Assembly (NCBI RefSeq): GCF_003892345.1
Contig: NZ_RRUE01000002.1
Span: forward strand, 877,655-941,654
Length of the DNA stretch: 64,000 bases
From: Lautropia dentalis
GTDB taxonomy: Bacteria > Pseudomonadota > Gammaproteobacteria > Burkholderiales > Burkholderiaceae_E
Reading direction: 5' to 3'
Shown one piece after another: positions 37,323 to 47,077 of the stretch. The position numbers were made by a program, and so were the translations under genes. The notes below the pieces were generated by a model. The model did no database searches and was not told where the DNA came from. It saw only the letters and a list, made by a program, of their open reading frames with translations. Positions within the stretch are counted from its first letter, which is position 1. Every line of letters starts with the position of its first letter.

Positions 37323-37434
37323 ACACCTGTCTTCCTGCTTCTGGCGCCGTCTTTTTCGCTTTCAGGTTTTCCCTGTTGCATCACGTCACCTGCCCCTGCC
37401 GTTCCGCGGGCAGCCATTCAGGATAGTCCATCTC

Positions 37435-38790
37435 ATGAGTTCCTCTGCCAAGCCTGCCGCGCCCGCCATGGTCGAGCGCACCTGCTTCGATAAGTCCAAG
37501 GCGCTGCGTCCGAAGGTGCACAGCGTCATTCCGGGCGGTGCCCATACCTACGCCAAGGGCGATGACCAGTACCCCGAGCTGTCGCCCGGCTTCATCGAGC
37601 GCGGCAAGGGCTGCCACATCTGGGACGTGGACGGCAACGAGTTCATCGAATACGGCATGGGCCTGCGCGCCGTCACGCTGGGCCACGCGTATCCGTCCAT
37701 CATCGAGGCGGCCCACAGACAGATGCTGCTGGGCAACAACTTCAACCGCCCGGCCACCATCGAACTGCAGGCCGCCGAAATGCTGCAGTCGCTGATCCCC
37801 AGCGCCGAGATGGTCAAGTTTGCCAAGGACGGCTCCACCATCCTGACCGCTGCGCTCAAGCTGGCCCGCGCCCACACTGGCCGCAAGCTGGTGGCCATCT
37901 GCAGCAACAGTCCCTTCTTCTCGTACAACGACTGGTTCATCGGTACCACCGCCATGGATGGCGGCGTCAACCGCGCCGAAGTGGACCTGACCGTCAAGTT
38001 CAACTACAACGACATCGACAGCCTGAAGCAGCTGTTTGCCCAGTACCCGGACCAGATTGCCATGGTGCTGCTGGAGCCGGCCCGCACCGAAGAGCCGAAA
38101 GAGGGCTTCCTGCAGCAGGTCATCGACCTGTCGCACCAGCACGGCGCCCTGGTCACGCTGGACGAGACCATCAGCGGCTTTCGCTTCCACAAGGGCGGCG
38201 CCCAGACGCTGTACGGTGTCACTCCCGACATGTCCTGCTTCGGCAAGGCCATGGCCAACGGGTTCTCGCTGTCTGCCCTTACCGGCAAGCGCGAAGTGAT
38301 GGAACTGGGTGGTCTGTTTCACAACCGCGAGCGCGTCTTCCTGCTGTCCACCACGCATGGCGCCGAAGGTCCGAGCCTGGCCGCCGGCATCGAGACCATG
38401 CGCATCTACCGCGACGAGCCGGTCATCGAGCACCTGTACCGCGTGGGCGACCGCCTGCGCGCCGGCTTCCAGCAGGTCACCGCCGATCTGGGCGTGAGCG
38501 AATACCTGGGCATTGCCGGCCGTGGCTGCAACCTGCTCTATTCCACGCACGACCACGAGCACAAACCCTCGCAGCCGTTCCGCACCCTGTTCATGCAGGA
38601 GCTGATCCGCTGGGGCGTGCTGGCCCCCAGCTTCATCGTCAGCTACGCACACAGCGATGCCGACATCGACCACACTATCGAAGCCGTGGCCCGCGCGGCG
38701 AAGGTCTACAAAAAGGCCCTCGAAGCCGGCAGCACCGATGGTCTGCTGGTGGGTGCGCCCACCAAGGTGGTCTACCGCCGGTACAACTGA
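37435..38790 (+). CDS. Class III aminotransferase (glutamate-1-semialdehyde aminomutase-like)
   Basis: 451 residues. A PLP-dependent fold type I enzyme: substrate region VIPGGAHTYAKGDDQYP, DGNEFIEYGMGLRAVTLGHAYP, the PLP-phosphate and ring contacts in KFAKDGSTILTAALKLAR, LDETISGFRF and the Schiff-base lysine in CFGKAMANG. True HemL is shorter and lacks the 30-residue C-terminal tail. The position in a polysaccharide cluster points to transamination of a sugar or surface precursor rather than tetrapyrrole synthesis. It follows the DUF4910 gene by 112 bases. Confidence 0.85.
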   Translation: MSSSAKPAAPAMVERTCFDKSKALRPKVHSVIPGGAHTYAKGDDQYPELSPGFIERGKGCHIWDVDGNEFIEYGMGLRAVTLGHAYPSIIEAAHRQMLLGNNFNRPATIELQAAEMLQSLIPSAEMVKFAKDGSTILTAALKLARAHTGRKLVAICSNSPFFSYNDWFIGTTAMDGGVNRAEVDLTVKFNYNDIDSLKQLFAQYPDQIAMVLLEPARTEEPKEGFLQQVIDLSHQHGALVTLDETISGFRFHKGGAQTLYGVTPDMSCFGKAMANGFSLSALTGKREVMELGGLFHNRERVFLLSTTHGAEGPSLAAGIETMRIYRDEPVIEHLYRVGDRLRAGFQQVTADLGVSEYLGIAGRGCNLLYSTHDHEHKPSQPFRTLFMQELIRWGVLAPSFIVSYAHSDADIDHTIEAVARAAKVYKKALEAGSTDGLLVGAPTKVVYRRYN

Positions 38791-39010
38791 TCCCCGCTGC
38801 GGTCCCTCCCTGCCGTGCCTGTTGTGCACCGGCGGGGCAGGGCGCCCCGGTTCAATCGGCAACGCCCGCCTGCATTGCTGCCCGGTGGGCGCAACTGTCT
38901 GGTGGGTGTTGCCGCCTGATGAAGCTATTGGCTGAACGTGCCGTGTAGTGGGGGACAGTGGCTGTGCCATCCGGTGCAGCCGTGGAGGCGCTCAACCGTT
39001 TGTCATCGGC

Positions 39011-40867
39011 ATAGGGGGCAGCCCTCTGGGCTGCACCCCTGCCACACCACCCGGCATGCGGGTCCGCACCGGGCGGTTCGAGAAAACATTCAGGATAATG
39101 CCAGACGGGGCAGGCCAAGACTGTCGAACCATGACAGGGTCAGCACGCTGTTGAGCAGCATCGCACTGTTATGCCACCAGCGCCGGCTGTTTGCCGCCAC
39201 TTTCCGGGCCACTTCCGTGCTTGCGCCCATGGCGCACAACTCCCTGAACATGGTCTTGCCCCGCTTCCACTGCCTGAGCTGGATGGCCCGCAGCCGGTGA
39301 CGTATCCATTCATCCAGCTCTCGCCAGACGCCTGTCGTTTGCGCCAGTCTGAAATAGGCTCTCCATCCCAGCAGCAATGGGCGAAGCCCATCGACCACCT
39401 GCTGTATGCTGCGTCCGCCACTGCGGCGGGTCAGCCAGCGCACACGCTGCCTGAAGGCCATCACAGCTTTCCGGGCCACCCTCCGTTTGACGACCCCTTT
39501 CGGAGCCATCCAGAAGCTGAAGCCCAGAAACTTGCGGCCAGTGAAGACGCTGGCCACCGCACTCTTGGATTCGTTGATCCGCAAATGCAGCCTGCCGTAC
39601 AGCCGGCGCAACAGCTGCATCACCCGTTCGCCTGCCCGACGACTGTGCACATATACGTTACAGTCGTCGGCATACCGAACGAAGCAATGCCCGCGCGCCT
39701 CCAGCGCCTTGTCCACCTCATCGAGCAGCAGGTTGGCCAGCAGCGGCGACAGCGGTCCACCTTGCGGTGTCCCCTCGTGCCGCTCTACGACCACGCCGCC
39801 ATCCATGATTCCCGCGTTCAGATACGCCCGGACCAGACGGCATACGCCATCATCTCCAATGCGCTTTCTGACGCGATCCATCAGGATGTCGTGATTGACC
39901 CGGTCAAAGAACTTCTCCAGATCGACATCCACCACGATCTTCCTGCCGGACTGGATGTACGACTGCGCGGCCAACACCGCGTCGTGCGCACGCCGTCCCG
40001 GCCGAAAGCCGTAGCTGTGTTCACTGAAGCCCGGATCAATCATCGGCTGCAGTACCTGCAGCAGTGCCTGCTGGATCAGTCTGTCCGTTACCGTCGGGAT
40101 GCCCAGCTCTCGCTGTCCACCTCCCGGCTTCGGAATCATGACCCGTCGTACCGGGCTGGGCCGGTACGTCCCCTGCAACAGTGCTTCGCGGATTCGCGGC
40201 CATTCGGTCTTGAGCTGCCGGGATGTCTGGTCGATGTCCAGACCATCCACACCGGCCGTTCCCCGATTGGCCTTCACCCGCCTCCATGCCCGCTGCATGT
40301 TGGCTCTTTCCAGAACTGCATCGAGCAGCCCTGCTCCTGTGTCTTCGGTGTCATGTCGCGGGCCGCAGGCTTCATCACGACATGCGCCCCTCGGGGCTTC
40401 ACCCCTACTCACTGCATGTCGCCCCACTCGTGCAGGCTTCTGATGCATGGCCTTTGACATCGACATGATCCTGTCAACACATCCTCTCGTTCGGTCCTTC
40501 GCCTGACCTGTGTCCCATCATGGGGCTGGTCCTGCTACTACGACCTCTGCTGACTTCTCGCTCCGGCTCGACACCGTCGCCCTTTCGAGCATAAGGCGAG
40601 ATCTCCCCAGGTAAGAACGCACACCTTCTCTGCACGACCGCCGGATTTACGTCACCTCGCCTTGGCCACAAGAGCTTCGCGGTTACATGCCCGTTCGCCC
40701 TGCTCGGCAACGCCTTGTATCCGGTTCTTGTACATCGGCCCGCAGATTACGCTCCACGCTTCCTTCCCACACTCGGTCGCCCTTGTGCAGTTGCGCTTCA
40801 CTTCACTCACTGTGGCCAGCTTGTGGCGGGACTTGCACCCGCAGGTGTGCGCCCATGCTGGGCGCAC
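39011..40867 (-). mobile_element. Group II intron, bacterial class C
   Basis: The minus strand begins at 40867 with GTGCGCCC, the usual group II 5' end, as part of GTGCGCCCAGCATGGGCGCA. A domain V-like hairpin lies at about 39044-39079 (GAACCGCCCGGTGC... CCGGGTGGTGT), followed by a short domain VI and an end at CCCCCTAT (39011). The 1857-bp length fits class C. The 5' exon is a perfect transcription terminator hairpin, the known target type of class C introns. The ends are placed by motif, to within a few bases. The 458-residue reverse transcriptase inside appears intact. Confidence 0.9.
39090..40466 (-). CDS. ltrA: Group II intron reverse transcriptase/maturase
   Basis: 458 residues. Reverse transcriptase blocks are in order: GTAGVDGLDIDQ, VMIPKPGGGQRELGIPTV, SYGFRPGRRAHDAV, VVDVDLEKFFDRVNHD, GTPQGGPLSPLLANLLLDE, the catalytic FVRYADDC, and FLGFSF. 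A maturase (X) domain follows with GLRPLLLGWRAYFRLAQT. There is no C-terminal HNH endonuclease, as expected for class C. It promotes splicing of, and target-primed insertion by, the surrounding intron. Several Met codons lie near the N-terminus, so the exact start is uncertain. Confidence 0.95.
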   Translation of the reverse strand: MSMSKAMHQKPARVGRHAVSRGEAPRGACRDEACGPRHDTEDTGAGLLDAVLERANMQRAWRRVKANRGTAGVDGLDIDQTSRQLKTEWPRIREALLQGTYRPSPVRRVMIPKPGGGQRELGIPTVTDRLIQQALLQVLQPMIDPGFSEHSYGFRPGRRAHDAVLAAQSYIQSGRKIVVDVDLEKFFDRVNHDILMDRVRKRIGDDGVCRLVRAYLNAGIMDGGVVVERHEGTPQGGPLSPLLANLLLDEVDKALEARGHCFVRYADDCNVYVHSRRAGERVMQLLRRLYGRLHLRINESKSAVASVFTGRKFLGFSFWMAPKGVVKRRVARKAVMAFRQRVRWLTRRSGGRSIQQVVDGLRPLLLGWRAYFRLAQTTGVWRELDEWIRHRLRAIQLRQWKRGKTMFRELCAMGASTEVARKVAANSRRWWHNSAMLLNSVLTLSWFDSLGLPRLALS

Positions 40868-40910
40868 ATGCAAAAGGGCCGGTTCCTGAAGAATACCGGC
40901 CCTTTTGCAT
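40868..40910 (-). terminator. Rho-independent terminator of rfbF, target of the group II intron
   Basis: ATGCAAAAGGGCCGGT and ACCGGCCCTTTTGCAT form a perfect 16-bp stem around an 11-base loop, 37 bases after the rfbF stop. The intron starts on the very next base of the same strand. Confidence 0.92.
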
Positions 40911-40947
40911 GAAATATTCCGCCCGTCAGGGCGGACACATGGCTACC

Positions 40948-41721
40948 TTACCAGCGCTTCCAGGGGGCCTTGCCCGACGCCCACAGCTCTTCCAGCACGT
41001 GCTTGTCGCGCAGCGTGTCCATCGGCTGCCAGAAACCGGTGTGACGCCAGGCTTCCAGCTGGCCATCGGCCGACAGCGAGCGCATCGGCTCCTGCTCGAA
41101 CACCGTGTCGTCACCCTCGATGCGGTCCAGTACCTTGCGGTCCAGTACGAAGTAGCCGCCGTTGATCCAGGCGCCATCGCCCTGCGGTTTTTCCATGAAC
41201 GACTCGATGCGCGTCTGGTCGGCCGGCAGGCTGAAGGCACCGAAGCGACCCGGGGGCTGCACGGCCGTCACCGTGGCTTCGCGACCATGCTGTTTGTGGA
41301 AGGCAATGGCTGCCGTGATGTCCACGTCGCTCACGCCATCTCCGTAGGTGCACAGGAAGGTGTCACCCTTGATGTACTTCGACGCACGCTTGATGCGGCC
41401 ACCCGTCATCGAATCCTGCCCCGTCTCGACCAGCGTGACATTCCAGGGCTCCGACTCGTTGCGGTGGATCTGCATCTCGTTGGTGCCCAGGTTGAAGGTC
41501 ACATCGGCGTGCGAGATGGCGTACTCGTGGAAGTACTGCTTGATCACGTGGCTCTTGTAGCCACAGCAGATCACGAAGTCGTTGATGCCATGCGAGGCAT
41601 AGATCTTCATGATGTGCCACAGAATGGGTTGCCCGCCGATCTCGACCATCGGCTTGGGACGCACCGCGCTTTCTTCGCTGATGCGGGTGCCGAAGCCGCC
41701 CGCAAGAATGACCGCTTGCAT
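40948..41721 (-). CDS. rfbF: Glucose-1-phosphate cytidylyltransferase
   Basis: Makes CDP-glucose from glucose-1-phosphate and CTP, the first step to CDP-linked deoxy sugars. 257 residues from the ATG at 41721, giving the expected [18 protein letters not shown]; an upstream in-frame ATG at 41859 would add 46 unrelated residues. Other signatures: [39 protein letters not shown] and [12 protein letters not shown]. The CDP-glucose 4,6-dehydratase expected to follow is not in this window. The C-methyltransferase cluster on the other side of the intron is the likely partner. Confidence 0.95.
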   Translation of the reverse strand: MQAVILAGGFGTRISEESAVRPKPMVEIGGQPILWHIMKIYASHGINDFVICCGYKSHVIKQYFHEYAISHADVTFNLGTNEMQIHRNESEPWNVTLVETGQDSMTGGRIKRASKYIKGDTFLCTYGDGVSDVDITAAIAFHKQHGREATVTAVQPPGRFGAFSLPADQTRIESFMEKPQGDGAWINGGYFVLDRKVLDRIEGDDTVFEQEPMRSLSADGQLEAWRHTGFWQPMDTLRDKHVLEELWASGKAPWKRW

Positions 41722-42113
41722 GGTGAGAATGGTCCTCAGTGTCAAAATGCAGCGGGCATATTCGCGTGACGAACAGAAACCGTCAACCAAAAATGACACA
41801 CGGACGATACGGCCTGCCGTCAGGTCCGGAGCAATATGCATTTGCTCACAACGCGACACGATATTTTGGTGTTGTATTTTTGCCGCATGCCTGCCTGGCG
41901 CGGGTAATCGTTCGGGGCCGGCACGCCGCTCGACGGATGGTGAAGCCCGTCTGGCGCCCAGGTCTGTTCGGTGCAGACGCTCTCTGGGTGGCGGTGTCCG
42001 TCTGGTCCCGGTGTTCGTCTGGTTCCTGCGTCCGTGGTGTCCGGTCTGGTCCCGGCGTCTGTTCAGTTTCAGTGCCGGTTTCGGTGCAGGCGCCGCCGGC
42101 CGGTTTCGATGCT
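41722..42113. other. Intergenic region between rfbF and ftsY
   Basis: 392 bases holding the presumed rfbF promoter on the right of its start. It contains repeated GTCTGGT(C/T)CC words near 42000-42060. No gene seen. Confidence 0.4.
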
Positions 42114-43709
42114 TCAGACCAGCAGCGCCGTGGCAAACTCGCGGGCGCTGAAGCCCTGCAGGTCTTCCACCCCTTCGCCCACGCCAATGAAGTACACCGG
42201 CAGCGGATTGTCGCGACGTGTATGGGCCAGTGCGGCAATCGCGCCGCCCTTCGCCGTGCCGTCCAGCTTGGTCACGATCAGCCCGGTCAGCTGCACGGCC
42301 TCGTCGAACGCCTGCACCTGTGCCAGCATGTTCTGGCCGGTATTGCCGTCCAGCACCAGCAGCACTTCGTGCGGCGCGTCGTCCATGGCCTTGCCCATCA
42401 CGCGGCGGATCTTCTTCAGCTCGTCCATCAGATGGCGCTGCGTGGGCAGCCGGCCGGCCGTATCCACCATCACCACATCGATGCCACGTGCCTGACCGGC
42501 CTTGATCGCGTCGAAGGCCACCGCTGCCGGATCGCCGCCCTCATTGGCAATCACGTGCACCTGGTTGCGTTCGCCCCAGCGGGCCAGCTGCTCGCGCGCG
42601 GCCGCCCGGAACGTATCGCCCGCTGCCAGCAGCACCGACTGCTCGATCTGGTGCAGGTGCCGGGCCAGCTTGCCGATGGAGGTGGTCTTGCCGGCGCCAT
42701 TGACGCCGGCAATCATCATGACCAGCGGACTGGCCCGGTCCACGTCGATGGGTTTTTCCAGCGGGGTCAGCAGGTCGGTGAGAATGTCGATCAGTGCCGT
42801 CTTCAGCGTGGCGGCGTCCTGGATGCGGTCGCGTTTGACCCGCTCGCGCAGCTGGCCGAGCAGCCATTCCGTCGTGCCATAGCCCGTGTCGCTGGCCAGC
42901 AGCGCCGTCTCCAGATCCTCATACAGCGACTCGTCGATTTTGCTGCGACTTAAAATGCTGCCCAGCTGTGAACGGGTACGCGCCAGCCCGCCGCGCAGCC
43001 GCTCGAACCAGCCCGCCCGTGCCGGGCGGACGGCCTCCGGCAGTGCCTGGGTGGGCGGGACGATCTCGCTGTCACCGTACGTGGTGGGCAAGGCGGCTGG
43101 TGCCTGGGCCGCCTCGGCTGCAGCCTGTCGTGCCTGCGCTTCCCGGGCGGCCACCGCTGCCGCCTCATTGGCGCTTGCAGCATGTCCGGCGTGCGCAGCG
43201 GCTTCGGCCTGCCGGTTTGCCTCGGCCTGCGCGGCCAGATCGCGCTCGACCTGCAGGGCAGCCTGCTCGACCATCGCGCGCCGGGCAGCCTCGTCGTCAG
43301 CAGGTGCTGCAGGTGCCGGGGATGCCGTTGCTGTCGTGGAGATGGCTGCCGCCGGGGATGCAGCGGCTGTTGTGGATTCGGCGGTCGCTGTGGATGCGGT
43401 CGCCGCGGCTTCGGCTGGGGACATGCCAGTCGGGGCAGGTGTCCCGGGCCCTGGGACTGCTGCCGCTTCGGTAACGGGTGTAGTGGCGGGTGTGGCGGCA
43501 GGCGTAGCTGCGGCTGCCTGCTGTGCTGCCTCGTCGGCCTGCATGACCAGGGCCTGCTGCACCAGCGTGGCCGTGCCGTTGGCCACGGCCTGCCGGGCCT
43601 CGGCCAGCGCCTGCTGCTCGGCCTCGGTGCGCTCGGCTGCGGCAGCAAACTCCGCTGCGGCTTCGGCGGCTTTCTGATCCTGATTCTTGCGGCGGAAAAA
43701 ACCAAACAT
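42114..43709 (-). CDS. ftsY: Signal recognition particle receptor FtsY
   Basis: The SRP receptor GTPase that docks ribosome-nascent chain complexes at the membrane. 531 residues. The C-terminal NG domain (about 225-531) has [36 protein letters not shown] and [11 protein letters not shown]. The N-terminal A region of about 220 residues is extremely Ala-rich with AEAAAAR-like coiled-coil patterns and a PATPATTPV low-complexity section. Variable acidic or Ala-rich N-termini are normal for FtsY, but this one is long. Confidence 0.95.
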   Translation of the reverse strand: MFGFFRRKNQDQKAAEAAAEFAAAAERTEAEQQALAEARQAVANGTATLVQQALVMQADEAAQQAAAATPAATPATTPVTEAAAVPGPGTPAPTGMSPAEAAATASTATAESTTAAASPAAAISTTATASPAPAAPADDEAARRAMVEQAALQVERDLAAQAEANRQAEAAAHAGHAASANEAAAVAAREAQARQAAAEAAQAPAALPTTYGDSEIVPPTQALPEAVRPARAGWFERLRGGLARTRSQLGSILSRSKIDESLYEDLETALLASDTGYGTTEWLLGQLRERVKRDRIQDAATLKTALIDILTDLLTPLEKPIDVDRASPLVMMIAGVNGAGKTTSIGKLARHLHQIEQSVLLAAGDTFRAAAREQLARWGERNQVHVIANEGGDPAAVAFDAIKAGQARGIDVVMVDTAGRLPTQRHLMDELKKIRRVMGKAMDDAPHEVLLVLDGNTGQNMLAQVQAFDEAVQLTGLIVTKLDGTAKGGAIAALAHTRRDNPLPVYFIGVGEGVEDLQGFSAREFATALLV

Positions 43710-43740
43710 GTCGTGGGTTCCGGAAAGGCATCGGTTCCCC

Positions 43741-43985
43741 GATTCTAGAGCGTGTCATGGATTCATTCGTTCCCACGCCGATTCCGGCCGTGTGCTGACA
43801 AGGCGTACTGCGCAGGCACGGCTTGTCCCGCCGCGTGCTGACAGGTGCCGTGTGCAGGTTCCGGGAGCAGAACCCGGCAGCGGACCCCAAAATGGACCCT
43901 GAAGCAGAGCCGGGGAGCGGACCCGCGAAGCGAACCCCGGAATTAGACGCACGGGAGCAGTGGGTCCGTGACACGCTCTAGAATC
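43741..43985. repeat. 245-bp element with perfect 17-bp terminal inverted repeats
   Basis: GATTCTAGAGCGTGTCA at 43741-43757 is repeated in inverse at 43969-43985. The interior is GC-rich, has no open reading frame of note, and contains internal near-repeats (GCAGAACCCGGCAGCGGACC versus GAGCCGGGGAGCGGACC). The element fills most of the ftsY-rsmD divergent gap. Related end sequence occurs at 11117 and, as TGACACGCTCT, at 44699. It looks like a small non-autonomous element or a genome-specific intergenic repeat. Confidence 0.65.
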
Positions 43986-43990
43986 AACCC

Positions 43991-44701
43991 ATGACCTCCC
44001 GCATCCGCATCATCGGTGGCCAGTGGAAGCGCCGCCTGCTGCCCGTACCCGACGCCCCCGGCCTGCGGCCCACGCCCGACCGGGTCCGCGAGACCCTGTT
44101 CAACTGGCTGGGGCAGGATCTCACCGGCTGGCGCTGCATCGACCTGTTTGCCGGCAGCGGTGCTCTGGGCTTCGAGGCCGCTTCCCGGGGCGCCGCCTGG
44201 GTGGACATGGTCGAACAGAACCCCGCCATCGCCCGCGGCCTGCAGAGCAGCATCCAGCAGCTGGGCGCGCAGGGCGTCATTCGGCTGCACCGGGCCGATG
44301 CCAGCCGCTGGCTGGCCAAGCAGCAATCCCCGGGCAGCTCTCCTGCCGCGGGTGCCGATCTCATCCTGCTGGATCCCCCGTTTCGTGCCGGCTGGATGGA
44401 ACGCATCCTGCCCGCCGCACTGGCCCGTCTGGCTCCCCAGGGCTTCATCTATGCCGAGGCCGACTTTCCGCTCACGCCCGAATGGCTGGCCCGGCAGCAG
44501 TGCGGCCGTCTGGCCATCCTGCGCAGCGGCAGGGCAGGACAGGTCCACTACCACCTGCTGCAGGATACGGGCGACGGTGGTGTGTCCGTACGGGCCGCGC
44601 ATGACCCGGTTGCGGATGCAGGCACGGGGGAGGATATGGAGGCAGGCGCAGGGGAGGGTATACACTCGGGCTTTCCCGGGCGAGGACGGACTGCTCCTTG
44701 A
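43991..44701 (+). CDS. rsmD: 16S rRNA (guanine(966)-N(2))-methyltransferase
   Basis: Methylates G966 of 16S rRNA during small-subunit assembly. 236 residues: RIIGGQWKRRLLPVP, LRPTPDRVRETLFNWL, SAM motif CIDLFAGSGALGFEAASRGA and the catalytic LLDPPF. About 35 residues after AGQVHYHLLQ are not conserved. The stop codon lies within the word TGACACGCTCT, shared with the inverted-repeat element upstream. The order rsmD-coaD-ferredoxin is common in betaproteobacteria. Confidence 0.93.
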   Translation: MTSRIRIIGGQWKRRLLPVPDAPGLRPTPDRVRETLFNWLGQDLTGWRCIDLFAGSGALGFEAASRGAAWVDMVEQNPAIARGLQSSIQQLGAQGVIRLHRADASRWLAKQQSPGSSPAAGADLILLDPPFRAGWMERILPAALARLAPQGFIYAEADFPLTPEWLARQQCGRLAILRSGRAGQVHYHLLQDTGDGGVSVRAAHDPVADAGTGEDMEAGAGEGIHSGFPGRGRTAP

Positions 44702-44774
44702 CACGCTCTGGCCGCAAGGCCCCGGAAGGCTGATAATGGCGGCCAGCCATATTCTTTTCTCATCGGCACCCCAC

Positions 44775-45278
44775 ATGACCCTTGTCGTCTATCCCGGCAC
44801 CTTCGACCCGCTGACCCTTGGCCACCAGGACGTGGTCCAGCGCGTTGCTGCCCATCACGAGGCCGTCATCGTTGCCGTGTCCGACAGCCGCAAGAGCACC
44901 CTGTTCACCCTGGCCGAACGGCTCGACATGGCCAAGGCCATCCTGACCGGCCTGGCCAACGTGCGCGTCATGCACTTCACCGGGCTGGTCACCGAATTTG
45001 CCCGCCAGCAGGGGGCCGGACTCATCGTGCGCGGCCTGCGCGACGCCAGCGACTTCGACTACGAACGGCGCATGGCCAGCCTCAATCGCACACTGCTGCC
45101 GGCCATCGATACCCACTTCGTCATCCCGGACGACCGTTACCAGTCCATCACCGGCACGCTGGTACGCGAAATTGCCCTGCTGGGCGGCGATGTCAGCCCC
45201 TTCGTCAGCCCCGTCGTGCTGGCTGCCCTGCAGCAGAAATACCGCGAGCGCCGCTCACCCGCAGCGCCTGCCCCCTGA
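44775..45278 (+). CDS. coaD: Phosphopantetheine adenylyltransferase
   Basis: Fourth step of coenzyme A synthesis: ATP plus 4'-phosphopantetheine to dephospho-CoA. 167 residues from the ATG at 44775 (MTLVVYPGTFDPLTLGHQDV), with the nucleotidyl-transfer T/HxGH motif as TLGH. RGLRDASDFDYERRMASLNR and TGTLVREIALLGGDVSPFV are characteristic. The open frame runs far upstream in phase with no conserved residues, so the ATG is clear. Confidence 0.95.
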   Translation: MTLVVYPGTFDPLTLGHQDVVQRVAAHHEAVIVAVSDSRKSTLFTLAERLDMAKAILTGLANVRVMHFTGLVTEFARQQGAGLIVRGLRDASDFDYERRMASLNRTLLPAIDTHFVIPDDRYQSITGTLVREIALLGGDVSPFVSPVVLAALQQKYRERRSPAAPAP

Positions 45279-45483
45279 CACCCGACCGGAGACACCGAGT
45301 CCATAACACGATTTGAATCCCGGGCCGAATCCGGAAAACAGCGTCGCACCGAAACCAGCGCCATGCTGAACCCCGCGACGCATGCAGTACCCAGTACGAC
45401 ACCGGACCCCGTGCCCCATCCGGCACCCAACGCAAGCCAGAATCCAGCACCGAATCATCCAGCATCCCAAGGAGCGCCACTCC

Positions 45484-45750
45484 ATGGCCCTGATCATCAC
45501 CGACGAATGCATCAACTGCGACTGCTGTGAACCCGAGTGCCCCAACGAGGCCATCTCGCAGGGACCCGAGTACTACATCATCGACCCCAACCGCTGCACC
45601 GAATGCGTGGGGCACTTCGATGAACCCCAGTGCGCGCAGATCTGCCCCGTGGAATGCATTCCCATCAACTTCGAGCTGAACGAATCCCGCGAACAGCTCA
45701 TGGAAAAATTCCTGCGCCTGCAGGCCGAGAAAACCCCTTCGGCTGCCTGA
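45484..45750 (+). CDS. 2[4Fe-4S] ferredoxin (YfhL-like)
   Basis: 88 residues with two cluster motifs: CINCDCCEPECPNEA, and CTEC followed by a longer loop CVGHFDEPQCAQICPVECI, the arrangement of YfhL/Fdx-type low-potential ferredoxins. Starts at MALIITDECINC. The partner enzymes are unknown. It lies directly after coaD, as in many betaproteobacteria, and is convergent with the arginase gene, whose stop lies one base away. Confidence 0.93.
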   Translation: MALIITDECINCDCCEPECPNEAISQGPEYYIIDPNRCTECVGHFDEPQCAQICPVECIPINFELNESREQLMEKFLRLQAEKTPSAA

Positions 45751-45751
45751 A

Positions 45752-46687
45752 TCAGCGGTTGATCAGCGTGCTCTTGCCGAACAGGCTTTCGACCAGGTCC
45801 ACCACCAGCTCGGCCGTCTGGTTGCGGATGTCCAGCGCCGGATTCACCTCCACCACATCCAGCGAGGTCATCCGGCCCGTGTCGGCAATCATCTCCATGC
45901 ACAGCTGTGCCTCGCGGTAGGTGGCGCCGCCGCGCACGCGTGTGCCCGTACCCGGAGCGATTTCCGGGTCCAGAAAGTCCGCATCGAAACTCACGTGCAG
46001 GTGCGTGTCGTCATCCAGACCGTCCAGCACCCGGTGCATGGCCTCGCGCATGCCCAGCTCGTCGATGGCCCGCATGTCGAAGGCCTGGATGCCCATCTGG
46101 CGGATCATCCGCTTTTCATGCTCATCCACCGAGCGGATGCCCACGTAACGCATGCTTTCGGGTTTGATGGCCGGTGTCTCGCCCGACATGGAAATCAGCT
46201 CGTGCGGCCCGAAGCCCAGCAGGTTGGCCACCGGAATGCCGTGGATATTGCCACTGGGCGAGGTGTCCGGCGTATTGATGTCGGAGTGGGCGTCCAGCCA
46301 CAGCACCCGCAGCTTCTTGCCCTGCGCTCGCGCATGGCGCGCCACCGCGCTGATCGAACCGGCTGCCAGATGGTGGTCGCCCCCCAGCATGATGGGCATG
46401 CGGCCTGCCTGAAACTGTGCCCACACGGCGTCGTGCACGGCCTGCGTCCAGAAAATGGCCTCCGGCAGATTGCGCAGACCCGCCGCCTGCGGATCACGCG
46501 GGCCACGCGGATTGACCGGGCCAGAAAGGTTGCCCGTGTCCAGCACGTCCAGCCCCAGGGCGGCCAGCGCCGGCCCCAGCTGGGCAACCCGCAGGGCATC
46601 CGGCCCCATGGCCGAGCCCAGGAGGCTTGCGCCTGCGTCGGAGGGGGCGCCGATGAGGGAGACTTTGAGGGGTGGGGTGGTGGTCAT
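45752..46687 (-). CDS. rocF: Arginase
   Basis: Hydrolyses arginine to ornithine and urea, using a binuclear manganese site. 311 residues. Metal ligands are in GGDHH, LDAHSDINTPDTSPSGNIHG and SFDADFLDPEIAPGTGT. The HSDINTP...SGNIHG form of the second motif favours arginase over agmatinase. EVNPALD near the C-terminus is also conserved. It is a single gene with no urease or ornithine genes nearby in the window. Confidence 0.9.
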   Translation of the reverse strand: MTTTPPLKVSLIGAPSDAGASLLGSAMGPDALRVAQLGPALAALGLDVLDTGNLSGPVNPRGPRDPQAAGLRNLPEAIFWTQAVHDAVWAQFQAGRMPIMLGGDHHLAAGSISAVARHARAQGKKLRVLWLDAHSDINTPDTSPSGNIHGIPVANLLGFGPHELISMSGETPAIKPESMRYVGIRSVDEHEKRMIRQMGIQAFDMRAIDELGMREAMHRVLDGLDDDTHLHVSFDADFLDPEIAPGTGTRVRGGATYREAQLCMEMIADTGRMTSLDVVEVNPALDIRNQTAELVVDLVESLFGKSTLINR

Positions 46688-46981
46688 GGTGTCGCGTCTG
46701 CCGGTAAAGGGGGAAGAAAACCATGCAGCACCCGACGTGGCCGGGGCGCGACAGGAAACATATCACGGATGGCAGGCGTGCGCAGAAACGCTGCCCGAAA
46801 GCATGGGTGGCAGCCGATGCGGAGACCGGCCTGTGCCGGTGGCTGCAGCAGGGCAGGTCGCAGCATGCTGCAGCGTAGCTGCTCTGCGGACACATGCAGA
46901 AGCCGGTGTGGCGACAATGTGTCAGGCAGAATCGATGGCCTGCAGAACAGGCATAGGTGATGGCCTGCAGAAAACTGTCGC
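46688..46981. other. Intergenic region between arginase and tracrRNA
   Basis: 294 bases without a recognisable gene. It contains the presumed arginase promoter on the minus strand and marks the left edge of the CRISPR-Cas locus. Confidence 0.4.
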
Positions 46982-47071
46982 AAAAAAGACGAAAGCCCCA
47001 TATAGGGGCTTTCCATTTTGTGCATCTTTCAGCTTGTTAGCGGACCGAGCACATCTCCCAGTGTTCTGAGT
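46982..47071 (-). ncRNA. tracrRNA of the type II-C CRISPR system
   Basis: On the minus strand, 47036-47071 reads as an anti-repeat: CAGAACACTGGGAGATGTG then CTCGGTCCG. It differs from the array repeat by one internal base over the 26-base core. The tail that follows (GCTGAAAGATGCAC) resembles the Neisseria tracrRNA nexus. It ends in a terminator, GAAAGCCCC-TATA-GGGGCTTTC followed by TTTTTT (46984-47013). The RNA is divergent from cas9. Pairs with crRNA repeats to load Cas9. Confidence 0.9.
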
Positions 47072-47077
47072 GAAGCC

